A stretch of 53,015 bases of DNA from an uncultured Bacteroidota bacterium (lineage in GTDB: Bacteria > Bacteroidota > Bacteroidia > Flavobacteriales > Flavobacteriaceae), in the NCBI GenBank assembly GCA_902511755.1, contig CABXGL010000009.1, forward strand, positions 1-53,015. The letters run 5' to 3'. The translations under genes and the position numbers were made by a program. The notes below the pieces were generated by a model that did no database searches, was not told where the DNA came from, and saw only the letters and a list, made by a program, of their open reading frames with translations. Below are positions 33,955-41,887 of this stretch, in pieces; the first letter of the stretch is position 1, and each line of letters starts with the position of its first letter.

Positions 33955-36024
33955 TTACAATTCATTTTTATAATTATTTTTTATTTTTTCCAAAAGAAAT
34001 ATTTCAGAAAAAAACTGCCAATCAAAATTTTTACTTTGGTTTGCAGGATGATTATGATGGTCCTGATCTAAAATATAACTATCAGGTTTTTCTAAAATTC
34101 TTGTTTTGGAGTATACTTCTTCAATATTTTTTCTTAAAGAATTAAATTTATCTTCAAGATTTCTAATCTCATTCAATTCTGTTTTTTTTGAATAATCTAT
34201 TTCTTTTGAAAGATCCAATTTTTCTAATGCTATTATAATATTTGAAGAAAACTTTACTAATTCATTAACTTGTTTGTATACTTCTAAAGTGAATTTATTT
34301 TTAGGTTCATTTTCCATTATTTTATCAATAGTTTCTTCTATTTCTTTACTAATCAAAAGTGAAGATTTTGCATTTTCGATTTTATTAAAATATTTTTTAG
34401 ACCACATTCCCTTATTCTCTAAATCAGGCAAATCAATAATAAATGTTTCTAAAGGATTTTCTTCTTTAGATATTGCTGCTCTTCTTACTTTATGTTCTAA
34501 TAACATATTAAGCCATAAACCAACAGGTTTTTCTAGTTTATCTATAAATGCATATTCATTATGTGAAAATTCTGAACCATATGTCCTATGTCTATAAATC
34601 TCTTTGAATTCATCAATAGATTTCTTATTTCCAGACCAAGCATATTGCGCAAAAGCAGCAATCCCTCTTTTATATAATTCAAAATGAGGAGAATCATCAT
34701 CCCAAAGGGTTAAAAGCAAACCCTCTAAATTTTTCTCAATTGAACTAATAGCAAATGATCTAATTTGTGGAATGTTACTCTGGTTTTGAGGCATTAGTGT
34801 CCATCTAGTTTGTCCAGCTGTAGCTCCCATTACTTTTAGGTTATTATTTGTATACCAATCCATAGCCTTTTGATTCCCATAAGTATCAGATTTTTGATAA
34901 TTCCATCTCATATAAATCGCATTTTTAGGAAACTTTTCTATAAACTGCATCAAGTTTAATTCATTCTTTTCCCATATTTCATCTACTTTTTCCTTACTAA
35001 TCTCACTATTAAACATAGGTCTATAAACACCAGCATGTTTTAATGGCATATCATCCCAGAAAATTGGAATTCTATTATTTTTTTCTGCAAATTGACAAAC
35101 TTTATTTAACCAAATTAAATTCAGTTCTAATTCACTTTTTCCTTCTCTTTTTAATAGATGAACTTCGTCTCCGCCAACATGCAAATATTTTCCAAAAGGT
35201 GTAGCTTTTATTGCGTCCAAATAAAGATCAAATTGAAGATCATAAGTTTCTGAATTCAATGGATTAAAAGCCCAATCACTGCTAGGGACATCTCTTAAAT
35301 ATTTGTTTTTTTTGTGTTTTAAAATAAAAGAGGCATGGCCTAAGCCTTGTACTAGGGGATTGATCATAATATTTCTCTGATTTGCATATTCACTTAGTTC
35401 AATCCACCATTTAATGGAGAGAGCATCTGGCGCACCAATCTCAGGTCTTAACTCATACTTTAATTTATCCTCAAATTCTACAATAATCCCATTAATTTTT
35501 TGCTTAGCTAAATGATCTATTAAATTGAAATAATAGGATTTTTTCTCCATATGATGTTTTACATCTATATGAATAGGTCGAAATTTAAGTGACGGATAAT
35601 CTTTTATACTAACCATGGGAAGGTTTATATTTTGATCATTACTGTCTTCAATTAATTGATCTAAAGTTATAAACGCATAAAACAATCCTTTTTCATCTTT
35701 TGCTACAATGGATATTTTATTTTTAGTAATATTTAATGTATATCCTTCTTGATTTAAATTTAAGCTAGAATCGATAGAGTAGTCTATGATAGATTCACTT
35801 GGTTTATTGTTTTCAATATGATTAGTAAATTCAAATCGAATTGGAAGCTCAGTATTGTTAGTAGAATGAGCAAATTTTATATTCTCAAAGTTCAGATTTG
35901 AAAAATCGTTGTTATATTCTAGCTCTTGAACTGAAGGCAATAATTTAAATCCATCTAAATTTTCAATTTTATTTGAACATCCAATTAATAAAAAAGTTAT
36001 AAGGAAAATTACAAGTTGTCTCAT
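33955..36024 (-). CDS. Glycoside hydrolase family 20 (beta-N-acetylhexosaminidase-like) lipoprotein
   Basis: This is a 689-residue lipoprotein (LLIGC, Cys16) of the hexosaminidase group, which removes terminal beta-GlcNAc or GalNAc. A GH20b-type N-terminal domain covers about 25-142. The TIM barrel begins at about 147 (KFRPIHIDVKHHM), and the catalytic pair Asp286-Glu287 is in HVGGDEVHLL. Trp and His residues appear further on in PIFWDDMPLKHAG and TRWTL. A charged helical C-terminal part (about 560-660) is unusual for the family and may be a coiled coil. It is the first gene of the minus-strand glycan operon and precedes the GH109-like gene by 9 bases. Confidence 0.88.
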   Translation of the reverse strand: MRQLVIFLITFLLIGCSNKIENLDGFKLLPSVQELEYNNDFSNLNFENIKFAHSTNNTELPIRFEFTNHIENNKPSESIIDYSIDSSLNLNQEGYTLNITKNKISIVAKDEKGLFYAFITLDQLIEDSNDQNINLPMVSIKDYPSLKFRPIHIDVKHHMEKKSYYFNLIDHLAKQKINGIIVEFEDKLKYELRPEIGAPDALSIKWWIELSEYANQRNIMINPLVQGLGHASFILKHKKNKYLRDVPSSDWAFNPLNSETYDLQFDLYLDAIKATPFGKYLHVGGDEVHLLKREGKSELELNLIWLNKVCQFAEKNNRIPIFWDDMPLKHAGVYRPMFNSEISKEKVDEIWEKNELNLMQFIEKFPKNAIYMRWNYQKSDTYGNQKAMDWYTNNNLKVMGATAGQTRWTLMPQNQSNIPQIRSFAISSIEKNLEGLLLTLWDDDSPHFELYKRGIAAFAQYAWSGNKKSIDEFKEIYRHRTYGSEFSHNEYAFIDKLEKPVGLWLNMLLEHKVRRAAISKEENPLETFIIDLPDLENKGMWSKKYFNKIENAKSSLLISKEIEETIDKIMENEPKNKFTLEVYKQVNELVKFSSNIIIALEKLDLSKEIDYSKKTELNEIRNLEDKFNSLRKNIEEVYSKTRILEKPDSYILDQDHHNHPANQSKNFDWQFFSEIFLLEKIKNNYKNEL

Positions 36025-36081
36025 CTATCTAATTTAACAAAATTCTCGGCTATATTTCAAGATTTATTGGAAGAGTATTCG

Positions 36082-36089
36082 TAAATTTG
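36082..36089 (+). promoter_or_regulatory. -7 box upstream of the 32-residue ORF
   Basis: TAAATTTG is an exact TAnnTTTG and lies 15 bases before the ATG. A TTG at 36067-36069 is only 12 bases upstream, closer than the usual 17-23, so the -33 part is doubtful. Confidence 0.35.
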
Positions 36090-36104
36090 ATTAAAACAAT
36101 TATT

Positions 36105-36203
36105 ATGACTATTAAAAAATCAAAATCATGGATTATTGGTACGATTGTCGTATTAATAGCATTACTGATAGATTATTATCTAATTGGGTGGTTCCTTAGT
36201 TGA
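36105..36203 (+). CDS. Predicted 32-residue membrane protein
   Basis: An ATG at 36105 opens a 32-codon frame ending at TGA 36201-36203, in a 191-base gap that otherwise has no gene. It starts with a short basic N-terminus (TIKKSKS), then residues 9-31 form one hydrophobic span with an Asp-Tyr-Tyr at 23-25 and Trp29 near the end, like a single-pass small membrane protein. A TAAATTTG at 36082-36089 is an exact -7 box. It converges on the sulfatase gene, whose stop is 12 bases away. I do not recognise a family. It could be a regulator or an accessory subunit of a membrane complex, or chance. Confidence 0.5.
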   Translation: MTIKKSKSWIIGTIVVLIALLIDYYLIGWFLS

Positions 36204-36215
36204 AATCAGACCTAA

Positions 36216-37643
36216 TTACTTTTCTATTTTTATCCAATTTTTATATTCTGGACGTTTGGACCATTGATTAAAATAGGGCTTATATCGTTCATCCGTATTC
36301 CATACTTTGGGGAAAGAATCGTTAGACACTTCTGAATTGCTGTAATCATTTCCTTTAATACTGTTTTCGACACTCATATTCCAATCTAAATAATCTTTTT
36401 TCATAACTTCAAAAACCTCCTGATTTTCATCGGAAATATCATTAGATTCTTTAGGATCCCTACCTAAATTATATAATTCAAATTGAGAATCTTTTATACT
36501 TCTTACAACCAGCTTAATATTATTATCAATCATTGCTCCTCTATCATCAAAACGAAACGGTATTTTAACTGATCTATTTTCTTTTTCAGAATTAAATATT
36601 GGCTTAATGCTTATCCCATCAATAGGATTTAGTATCTCAGATTCAGAAATTCCCACTATATCTAAAATTGTAGGAAATATATCCATAGTTGAAGTAGGAT
36701 AATTTGAGACTCTTGATTTAATTACTGCAGGCCATTCAATAATTGCTGGAACTCTTAATCCTCCCTCCCACATTGTATTTTTAAATCCTTTTAATTCTCC
36801 TACAGTAGAAGGTGAAATTTTATTTAAACCACCATTATCACTACAAAACCATAAAATAGTATTATCAGAAATTCCCAATTCTTTTAGTTCTTTACGCAAA
36901 ACCCCTAAACTTCTATCAAAAGCAACTAATTCACCATAATGATTTTGACTACGTTCATCTAAATCTTTAAATTCACTACGATCTTCTTCGCTAGCTAACA
37001 TGGGAGTATGGGGAGAACCATCCCAAATGACGGTAAAAAAAGGTAAGTTAATAGCATTATTTTCTTTTATAAACTTTAATGCTTCACCGACGATAATTTC
37101 TGATGAGCTTCCTTTAAATTCAATAAATTCTCCATTATAACTCATTATAGGATCAATATCAAAAAAATTTGTTACACTTAACCATCGATCGAATCCAAAA
37201 ACTCCAGGACTATATCTATCATCCTTAAAAATTGGAACACCCGGGCCACGCAATCCATTTAAATGCCATTTTCCAAAATGTCCCGTAGCATATCCTATTT
37301 TTTTTAATGCTTGAGCTATTGTTTTTTCATTTTTATTTAATGCATATCCATGATAAAAAACACCTGTTCGATCATTATTTCTCCCTGTTAGTATACTTGC
37401 TCTTGTAGGTGAACACTGAGGTGCTCCAGCATAAAATCTATCCAAACGCAAACCATTCTCTGCCATTGCATCTAGATTAGGTGTTTTTAAAATAGGATGA
37501 TCATAATATCCCGTTTGACCCCAACCTTGATCATCAGTCATTATCAATATAATATTGGGCATTTCATTTTCTTTCTCTTTTTTACAGGAAAGCAAAACAA
37601 AAAAGAATGAAAGAAAAATTAAAACTCTAAAATTATTTTTCAT
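36216..37643 (-). CDS. Secreted sulfatase lipoprotein (S1 family)
   Basis: This is a 475-residue type I sulfatase. The formylglycine site is Cys77-Ser-Pro-Thr-Arg81 in GAPQCSPTRASILTGRN. Metal ligands are in IMTDDQGWGQ (about 34-43) and FCSDNGGLNK. A lipoprotein signal ends in LLSC (Cys20). GHFGKWHLNG and EGGLRVPAIIEWP are standard sulfatase motifs. It differs from the sulfatase at 11.5 kb (CAPAR rather than CSPTR), so two sulfate linkages may be handled. It is preceded by a predicted leader/small RNA with its own terminator at 37677-37709, so expression may depend on read-through. The FGE at 15.4 kb is the likely activator. Confidence 0.93.
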   Translation of the reverse strand: MKNNFRVLIFLSFFFVLLSCKKEKENEMPNIILIMTDDQGWGQTGYYDHPILKTPNLDAMAENGLRLDRFYAGAPQCSPTRASILTGRNNDRTGVFYHGYALNKNEKTIAQALKKIGYATGHFGKWHLNGLRGPGVPIFKDDRYSPGVFGFDRWLSVTNFFDIDPIMSYNGEFIEFKGSSSEIIVGEALKFIKENNAINLPFFTVIWDGSPHTPMLASEEDRSEFKDLDERSQNHYGELVAFDRSLGVLRKELKELGISDNTILWFCSDNGGLNKISPSTVGELKGFKNTMWEGGLRVPAIIEWPAVIKSRVSNYPTSTMDIFPTILDIVGISESEILNPIDGISIKPIFNSEKENRSVKIPFRFDDRGAMIDNNIKLVVRSIKDSQFELYNLGRDPKESNDISDENQEVFEVMKKDYLDWNMSVENSIKGNDYSNSEVSNDSFPKVWNTDERYKPYFNQWSKRPEYKNWIKIEK

Positions 37644-37676
37644 TTACACTAACATAACAATAATAAGGGTTTAAAC

Positions 37677-37709
37677 AAAAAAAGCTCCCCATTTTCAGGA
37701 AAGCTCTTC
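37677..37709 (-). terminator. Intrinsic terminator
   Basis: On the minus strand AGCTTTCC (37706-37699) pairs with GGGGAGCT (37691-37684) through 8 bp with two G-T pairs and a 7-base loop, with a further AAG/TTT extension. It is followed by a T run ending at 37677. It lies between the predicted small RNA and the sulfatase start. Confidence 0.75.
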
Positions 37710-37760
37710 ATCGGTTTTCTACAAACCTCTTATAAACAAAAAGTTTATAAGTAACACAAC
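37677..37760 (-). ncRNA. Predicted three-hairpin small RNA or leader
   Basis: On the minus strand a possible -7 box TATATTTG (37766-37773) is followed by about 84 bases that fold into three hairpins. First, a perfect 9-bp stem of CTTATAAAC and GTTTATAAG (37743-37751 with 37730-37738, 4-base loop). Second, a 5-bp GGTTT/AAACC stem (about 37714-37728). Third, a G-rich terminator stem (37684-37706) followed by a T tract. No open frame of useful length is inside. It could be an independent small RNA, or a leader that controls the sulfatase gene, which starts 34 bases beyond the terminator. I cannot name a family. Confidence 0.5.
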
Positions 37761-37765
37761 GGGTG

Positions 37766-37790
37766 CAAATATAGCGTATTGTTTATAAAC
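37766..37790 (-). promoter_or_regulatory. Promoter region with GTTTATAAAC palindrome
   Basis: The minus strand has TATATTTG at 37766-37773, an exact -7 box. Immediately upstream lies the perfect 10-base palindrome GTTTATAAAC (37781-37790). The same TTTATAA core forms both arms of the first hairpin downstream. A TTG is present only at a longer than usual spacing (27 bases). The palindrome could be an operator. Confidence 0.4.
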
Positions 37791-37850
37791 TATAAAAAAA
37801 CAACCTGATTTAATTAAAAATTTCTAATTTGTATATGTAAAATCATAAAT

Positions 37851-38771
37851 ATGCTTCACGCCAGATTAATTTTTTGCTCTTTTGCTTTAATTCTTTTAAG
37901 CACATCAATTAATGCTCAGAAAACTAGCTTCAAAGTAATGGCATGGAATATTTTACATGGTGGTAATGATATTGAAAATGGTCAAGAAAATGTTGCAAAA
38001 ATAATTAAGGAAATAAATCCAGATGTGATTTTAATGGTAGAGACATATGGATCTGGTCCATTTATTGCAGATTATTTAGGATATAATTTTCACTTAATTG
38101 CTTCTGAAGAAACTCCTTTAGATGATACTTCAGTTAACTTATCTATTTATTCTAAATATCCTTTTGGAAAGAGAATTGATACAAATTTCCCGTTTTATTT
38201 AGGAGGAATTGAAATTCCTATAAATGGGCAAACAATTCGTTTTTTTTCAAATTGGTTTCATTATTTGCCTTGGGATAATGAACCCGAAAAAATGGGAAAA
38301 TCTGTAGAAGAATTATTAGAATGGGAAAAAACAGAATCTAGACACAAAATGATTCAAAAAGTTCTACCATATTTAAAACAGTTTGCTAATGAAACTGACT
38401 CTATTCCTATGATATTTGGAGGAGATATGAATTCACTATCACATCTAGATTGGACAAAAAAAACAAAAAAAAATCATAATAATTTAATAGTTCCTTGGAA
38501 TGCAACTAAAATTTTGGATGATTTAGGTTTAATTGACTCATATAGAAAAGAAAATCCTAATCCAATAACTCATCCTGGCGTTACCTGGGATAAAAAAGGA
38601 AGAAAAGACTCTCATAGGATTGATTATATCTTTTATAAAGGAAAATCAATAAAATCTACAGAATCAAATTCCTATAATGCTTTCTTTAATGAGCCTATAA
38701 TTCTTAATGGTAAAGAAATCATTTACCCATCTGATCATGGCATTGTTGTTACATCATTTAAATTGAGATAA
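37851..38771 (+). CDS. Secreted endonuclease/exonuclease/phosphatase (EEP) family protein
   Basis: This is a 306-residue exported EEP-fold hydrolase (signal FCSFALILLSTSINAQ). VMAWNILHGGNDIENGQENV (about 29-48), VILMVETYGSG with the metal-binding Glu, FGGDMNSLSH and the terminal SDHGIVVTSF give the standard active site. EEP enzymes split phosphodiesters or phosphomonoesters in nucleic acids, sphingolipids or inositol phosphates. The secreted form suggests phosphate or nucleoside scavenging. A metallophosphoesterase gene follows 11 bases later in the same operon. The substrate cannot be assigned. Confidence 0.88.
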   Translation: MLHARLIFCSFALILLSTSINAQKTSFKVMAWNILHGGNDIENGQENVAKIIKEINPDVILMVETYGSGPFIADYLGYNFHLIASEETPLDDTSVNLSIYSKYPFGKRIDTNFPFYLGGIEIPINGQTIRFFSNWFHYLPWDNEPEKMGKSVEELLEWEKTESRHKMIQKVLPYLKQFANETDSIPMIFGGDMNSLSHLDWTKKTKKNHNNLIVPWNATKILDDLGLIDSYRKENPNPITHPGVTWDKKGRKDSHRIDYIFYKGKSIKSTESNSYNAFFNEPIILNGKEIIYPSDHGIVVTSFKLR

Positions 38772-38782
38772 TTTATTATAAA

Positions 38783-39745
38783 ATGAAAAGAAGAAATTTT
38801 ATAATTAAAGCTTTAAAGGGTAGTGTTATAGCTTCACTTCCTATATCCTTATCATCTTTTAATTTAAAAAATAAAAAAGTAGAGATTGGTATAGTTGCTG
38901 ATGTTCATCAAGATATAATTCATGATGGATTTTCTCGATTGAGTTTTTTTATTAATGCAATGAAAAAAAGAAACCCTGATTTTATTATCCAGTTAGGAGA
39001 TTTTTCATTACCGAGAGAACAAAATCAACCTTTTATTGATAAATGGAATTCATTTAATGGCCCTAAATATCATGTTTTAGGCAATCATGATATGCGAGAT
39101 TTTGGATATAAAAAAGAAGAAACTATGAAATGGTGGAAAATGGAGAAAAGGTATTATTCATTCGATTATAATAATTTTCATTTTATTGTATTAGATGGTA
39201 ATGATAAAAATCCTGAACCATGGAATGGATATGTCCGCTATATTGGATCAGAGCAAAAACTGTGGTTAAAAGATGATTTAAGCAAAACTATAAAGCCTAC
39301 AATATTATTTAGTCACCAAAGTTTAGAAGCAAAAGGAGGCATCTCTAATCGAAAAGAAATTAGAGATATTTTGGAGGAATACACAAATAAAAATGGAGAA
39401 CCAAAGGTTGTTGCATGTCTCAGTGGACATCACCATACAGATTACGTAAAATCAATAAATAAAATTCCTTATATCCAAATAAATAGTATGTCATACAAAT
39501 GGGTAGGAGATAAATTCCAATACAAACGATTTTCTCCGCAGATTGAAGAAGCTTTTCCTAATCTGTCAAAGACATGTCCTTATAAAGAACCATTATATGC
39601 TGTATTAACTCTAGATTCAGAACAAGAAATGTTGCATATTGAAGGAAGAAAAACTTCTTTTATAGGTCCAACACCAAATGAATTAAAAATTCCTGATGCA
39701 GAAAAAATGAATCCAACAATTTCAGAAAGAAATTTAAAAATTTAA
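38783..39745 (+). CDS. Exported metallophosphoesterase
   Basis: This is a 320-residue calcineurin-like phosphoesterase. Metal motifs are visible in order: IVADVHQDI (about 38-46), IQLGDFSLP, LGNHDMRD, and SGHHHTDYVK near residue 213. The N-terminus MKRRNFIIKALKGSVIASLP resembles a twin-arginine signal, so it should act outside the cytoplasm. It is co-transcribed with the EEP protein, and the two could release phosphate from the same organic source. Its 3' end overlaps the DUF1611 gene (opposite strand) by 4 bases. Confidence 0.88.
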   Translation: MKRRNFIIKALKGSVIASLPISLSSFNLKNKKVEIGIVADVHQDIIHDGFSRLSFFINAMKKRNPDFIIQLGDFSLPREQNQPFIDKWNSFNGPKYHVLGNHDMRDFGYKKEETMKWWKMEKRYYSFDYNNFHFIVLDGNDKNPEPWNGYVRYIGSEQKLWLKDDLSKTIKPTILFSHQSLEAKGGISNRKEIRDILEEYTNKNGEPKVVACLSGHHHTDYVKSINKIPYIQINSMSYKWVGDKFQYKRFSPQIEEAFPNLSKTCPYKEPLYAVLTLDSEQEMLHIEGRKTSFIGPTPNELKIPDAEKMNPTISERNLKI

Positions 39746-40770
39746 TTTATTGCTAGACCTAGTTTTTCAGGTCCATAACGAACAACATCAGTAACAGGCA
39801 AGTTTGTTAAAGATTCTAAAGAATCCACCGCTTTTTTAGCTTCAATTGAGTTTAATTTAAATGTGTTTAATGCAATCCCTATTACTTTAGCATTTGGGTA
39901 ACTTCCACAAGCACTAGCTAGATTTTCATATAGATTAATTACTTCATTTAAATTGGGAATTTTTATATGGTTATAATCCCTTAAAGTTACAAGATCTGCA
40001 CGGTGGCAAAGAATCATATGAGTAGTGCAACTACCTCTTATTAATGGCAAACTAGCTGTACTTCCAGGATTCAATAATGACCCTTGTCCTTCAATAAAAA
40101 CCCAATCATCATTTGATTTTTCTAAAACCATCTTTTCAACAGCACCACATGCATGATCTACTTTATATGCATCTAGAGGAATACCATTTCCTGTTATTGT
40201 TATTCCAATCTGACCCGTTGCTATAAATGAACTTTTGATTTTATTTTCCATTGCCCATTTATAAATTTCAAGACTTGTTGTCATTTTACCTACAGCCATA
40301 TCGGTACCAACACACAAAATTCGTTTGTTATTTAATTTAGCAGCTTTTCCGCTAGCTATTTCAGGAATAAATTGTGGAACCCTAACATCCCAAATCCATT
40401 GATTTTCTGTAAGCTTATCATTATATTTTGAATACAATGTATCATGAAGGCCATTAATTATTGAAAGGTTTTTAGATATTGCTTCATCTATTATTAAAAA
40501 CCACGATTTTGGAATTTTTCCTCCAGAAGGAGCAATTCCTAAAATAAGGACTTCAGCTCCTTTTGAAATAGCTAACTCTAGACTTCTAACTATAGGAACA
40601 CTTCTTTCAATAGAAAGGCATTCTCTTGTGTTTTTACCATGATTTTCTGAATCAATAACAGCAACAATTCTATTAGGTAAATATCTTAAAACACCTAAAC
40701 CCATTTTTCCATAATCAGTGGAAATATGACCTTCCATATATAGGGCAACCTTTTTAGAATCTTCTAACAT
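39742..40770 (-). CDS. DUF1611 family protein (P-loop, partner of dipeptide epimerase)
   Basis: This is a 342-residue cytoplasmic protein with an N-terminal DUF1611_N Rossmann-like part (RIVAVIDSENHGKNT, LILGIAPSGGKIP) and a C-terminal P-loop domain. The Walker-A-like motif is CVGTDMAVGKMTTSLE at about 188-203, and DWVFIEGQGSLLNPG and VTLRDYN follow. Genes of this family lie next to dipeptide epimerases in many bacteria, and a role in cell-wall peptide or D-amino acid use has been proposed without proof. It overlaps the epimerase gene by 7 bases, so the two are translated together. Its reaction is unknown. Confidence 0.85.
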   Translation of the reverse strand: MLEDSKKVALYMEGHISTDYGKMGLGVLRYLPNRIVAVIDSENHGKNTRECLSIERSVPIVRSLELAISKGAEVLILGIAPSGGKIPKSWFLIIDEAISKNLSIINGLHDTLYSKYNDKLTENQWIWDVRVPQFIPEIASGKAAKLNNKRILCVGTDMAVGKMTTSLEIYKWAMENKIKSSFIATGQIGITITGNGIPLDAYKVDHACGAVEKMVLEKSNDDWVFIEGQGSLLNPGSTASLPLIRGSCTTHMILCHRADLVTLRDYNHIKIPNLNEVINLYENLASACGSYPNAKVIGIALNTFKLNSIEAKKAVDSLESLTNLPVTDVVRYGPEKLGLAIN

Positions 40771-41816
40771 ACTGGTTCATTTTTTAAAAAGGCTCCATGT
40801 CCATGGGCTATTCTTGGCATTGTAACGCCATTTATCATAGTAGCACCAGAGGCAGGATCAGGATCTAAATTATAATGAGAGTCAAGGTCAATATGGTCAA
40901 TTTGTCCAGAAATTGAAGCTCCTGCTGAAATTGAAATGGAAGATTCACTCATACAACCTATCATTGATTCTAATCCAAATGCCTTCGCTGTTGACAAAAT
41001 TCTTAGGCCCTCTGTTATTCCTCCACATTTCATTAGTTTTAAATTAACTCCATCAACATATTCATAATATGTAATGATATCTTGAGAATAACGACAAGAT
41101 TCATCAACAAATATTGGAAGTGATCTACTTTTATATAGAGTTTTTAAATCTTTCTCCTTTCCTTCAACTATAGGCTGTTCAACATAATCACATTTTCTTT
41201 TAGATAGCCAATCGATCATATACTTTGCTTCTTCTGTACTCCATCCTCCATTTGCATCTACTCTAAGTTTAATATCATAAGGTTTTATGCTTTCCAAAAC
41301 TTGGTTATACATAGCTTTATCAGCTTCTAATCCTTTATTAGATCCTAATTTTACTTTAATGAATTTTGCTGAACTCCCTTCAAATAAAAGAGGAATTCTT
41401 TCTTTAACTGAATCAGGGCTCATTATTCCAATTGTAAGAGATGTCTTTGATTTTGGAAGAGGCAAACCTAACAGTTTATGTAGAGGCATTTTTGCTTTTT
41501 TAGCTTTTAAATCCCATAGTGCAATATCTAACCCGGCAAATGCACATGGAGATATTTTCATTTCACGAGCAATCTTCTCTATTTCATAGATTGATTTGTC
41601 CTTAATATTTATATCTATCAGCTGTTGAAGTTGTGCAATAACTTCCTTTGTATTTGTTGCTCCTTCTGTATTGCCAGGAGCCGATTCACCCCAACCTATT
41701 AAACCATTTTCTTCAACCCTAACAAAAACATTAGAGCTTTCTGAATTTACCCCTCTACTAATTTCTAGTGGAAATCTTTTTTTTAATAAAACTTCATGAA
41801 AACTAATCTTCATCAA
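40764..41816 (-). CDS. Dipeptide epimerase (enolase superfamily, L-Ala-D/L-Glu epimerase-like)
   Basis: This is a 350-residue enzyme of the muconate-lactonising subgroup of the enolase superfamily. The acid/base Lys pair is in FIKVKLGSNKG (KxK, about 154-164), the metal ligands follow in LRVDANGGW, EQPIVEG and VDESCRYS, and the second Lys is in VNLKLMKCGG. The length and loops match L-Ala-D/L-Glu epimerases, which invert the Glu of murein-derived dipeptides so that they can be hydrolysed and used. The membrane dipeptidase and AGCS symporter in the same block fit this. The start was taken as the MMK pair. It overlaps DUF1611. Confidence 0.9.
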   Translation of the reverse strand: MMKISFHEVLLKKRFPLEISRGVNSESSNVFVRVEENGLIGWGESAPGNTEGATNTKEVIAQLQQLIDINIKDKSIYEIEKIAREMKISPCAFAGLDIALWDLKAKKAKMPLHKLLGLPLPKSKTSLTIGIMSPDSVKERIPLLFEGSSAKFIKVKLGSNKGLEADKAMYNQVLESIKPYDIKLRVDANGGWSTEEAKYMIDWLSKRKCDYVEQPIVEGKEKDLKTLYKSRSLPIFVDESCRYSQDIITYYEYVDGVNLKLMKCGGITEGLRILSTAKAFGLESMIGCMSESSISISAGASISGQIDHIDLDSHYNLDPDPASGATMINGVTMPRIAHGHGAFLKNEPVC

Positions 41817-41887
41817 ACAAAATATCTATGAAATAAATTTAACTAAATATTGACAAACTTTTAGTTATAAAAAAATATATAATTAGT

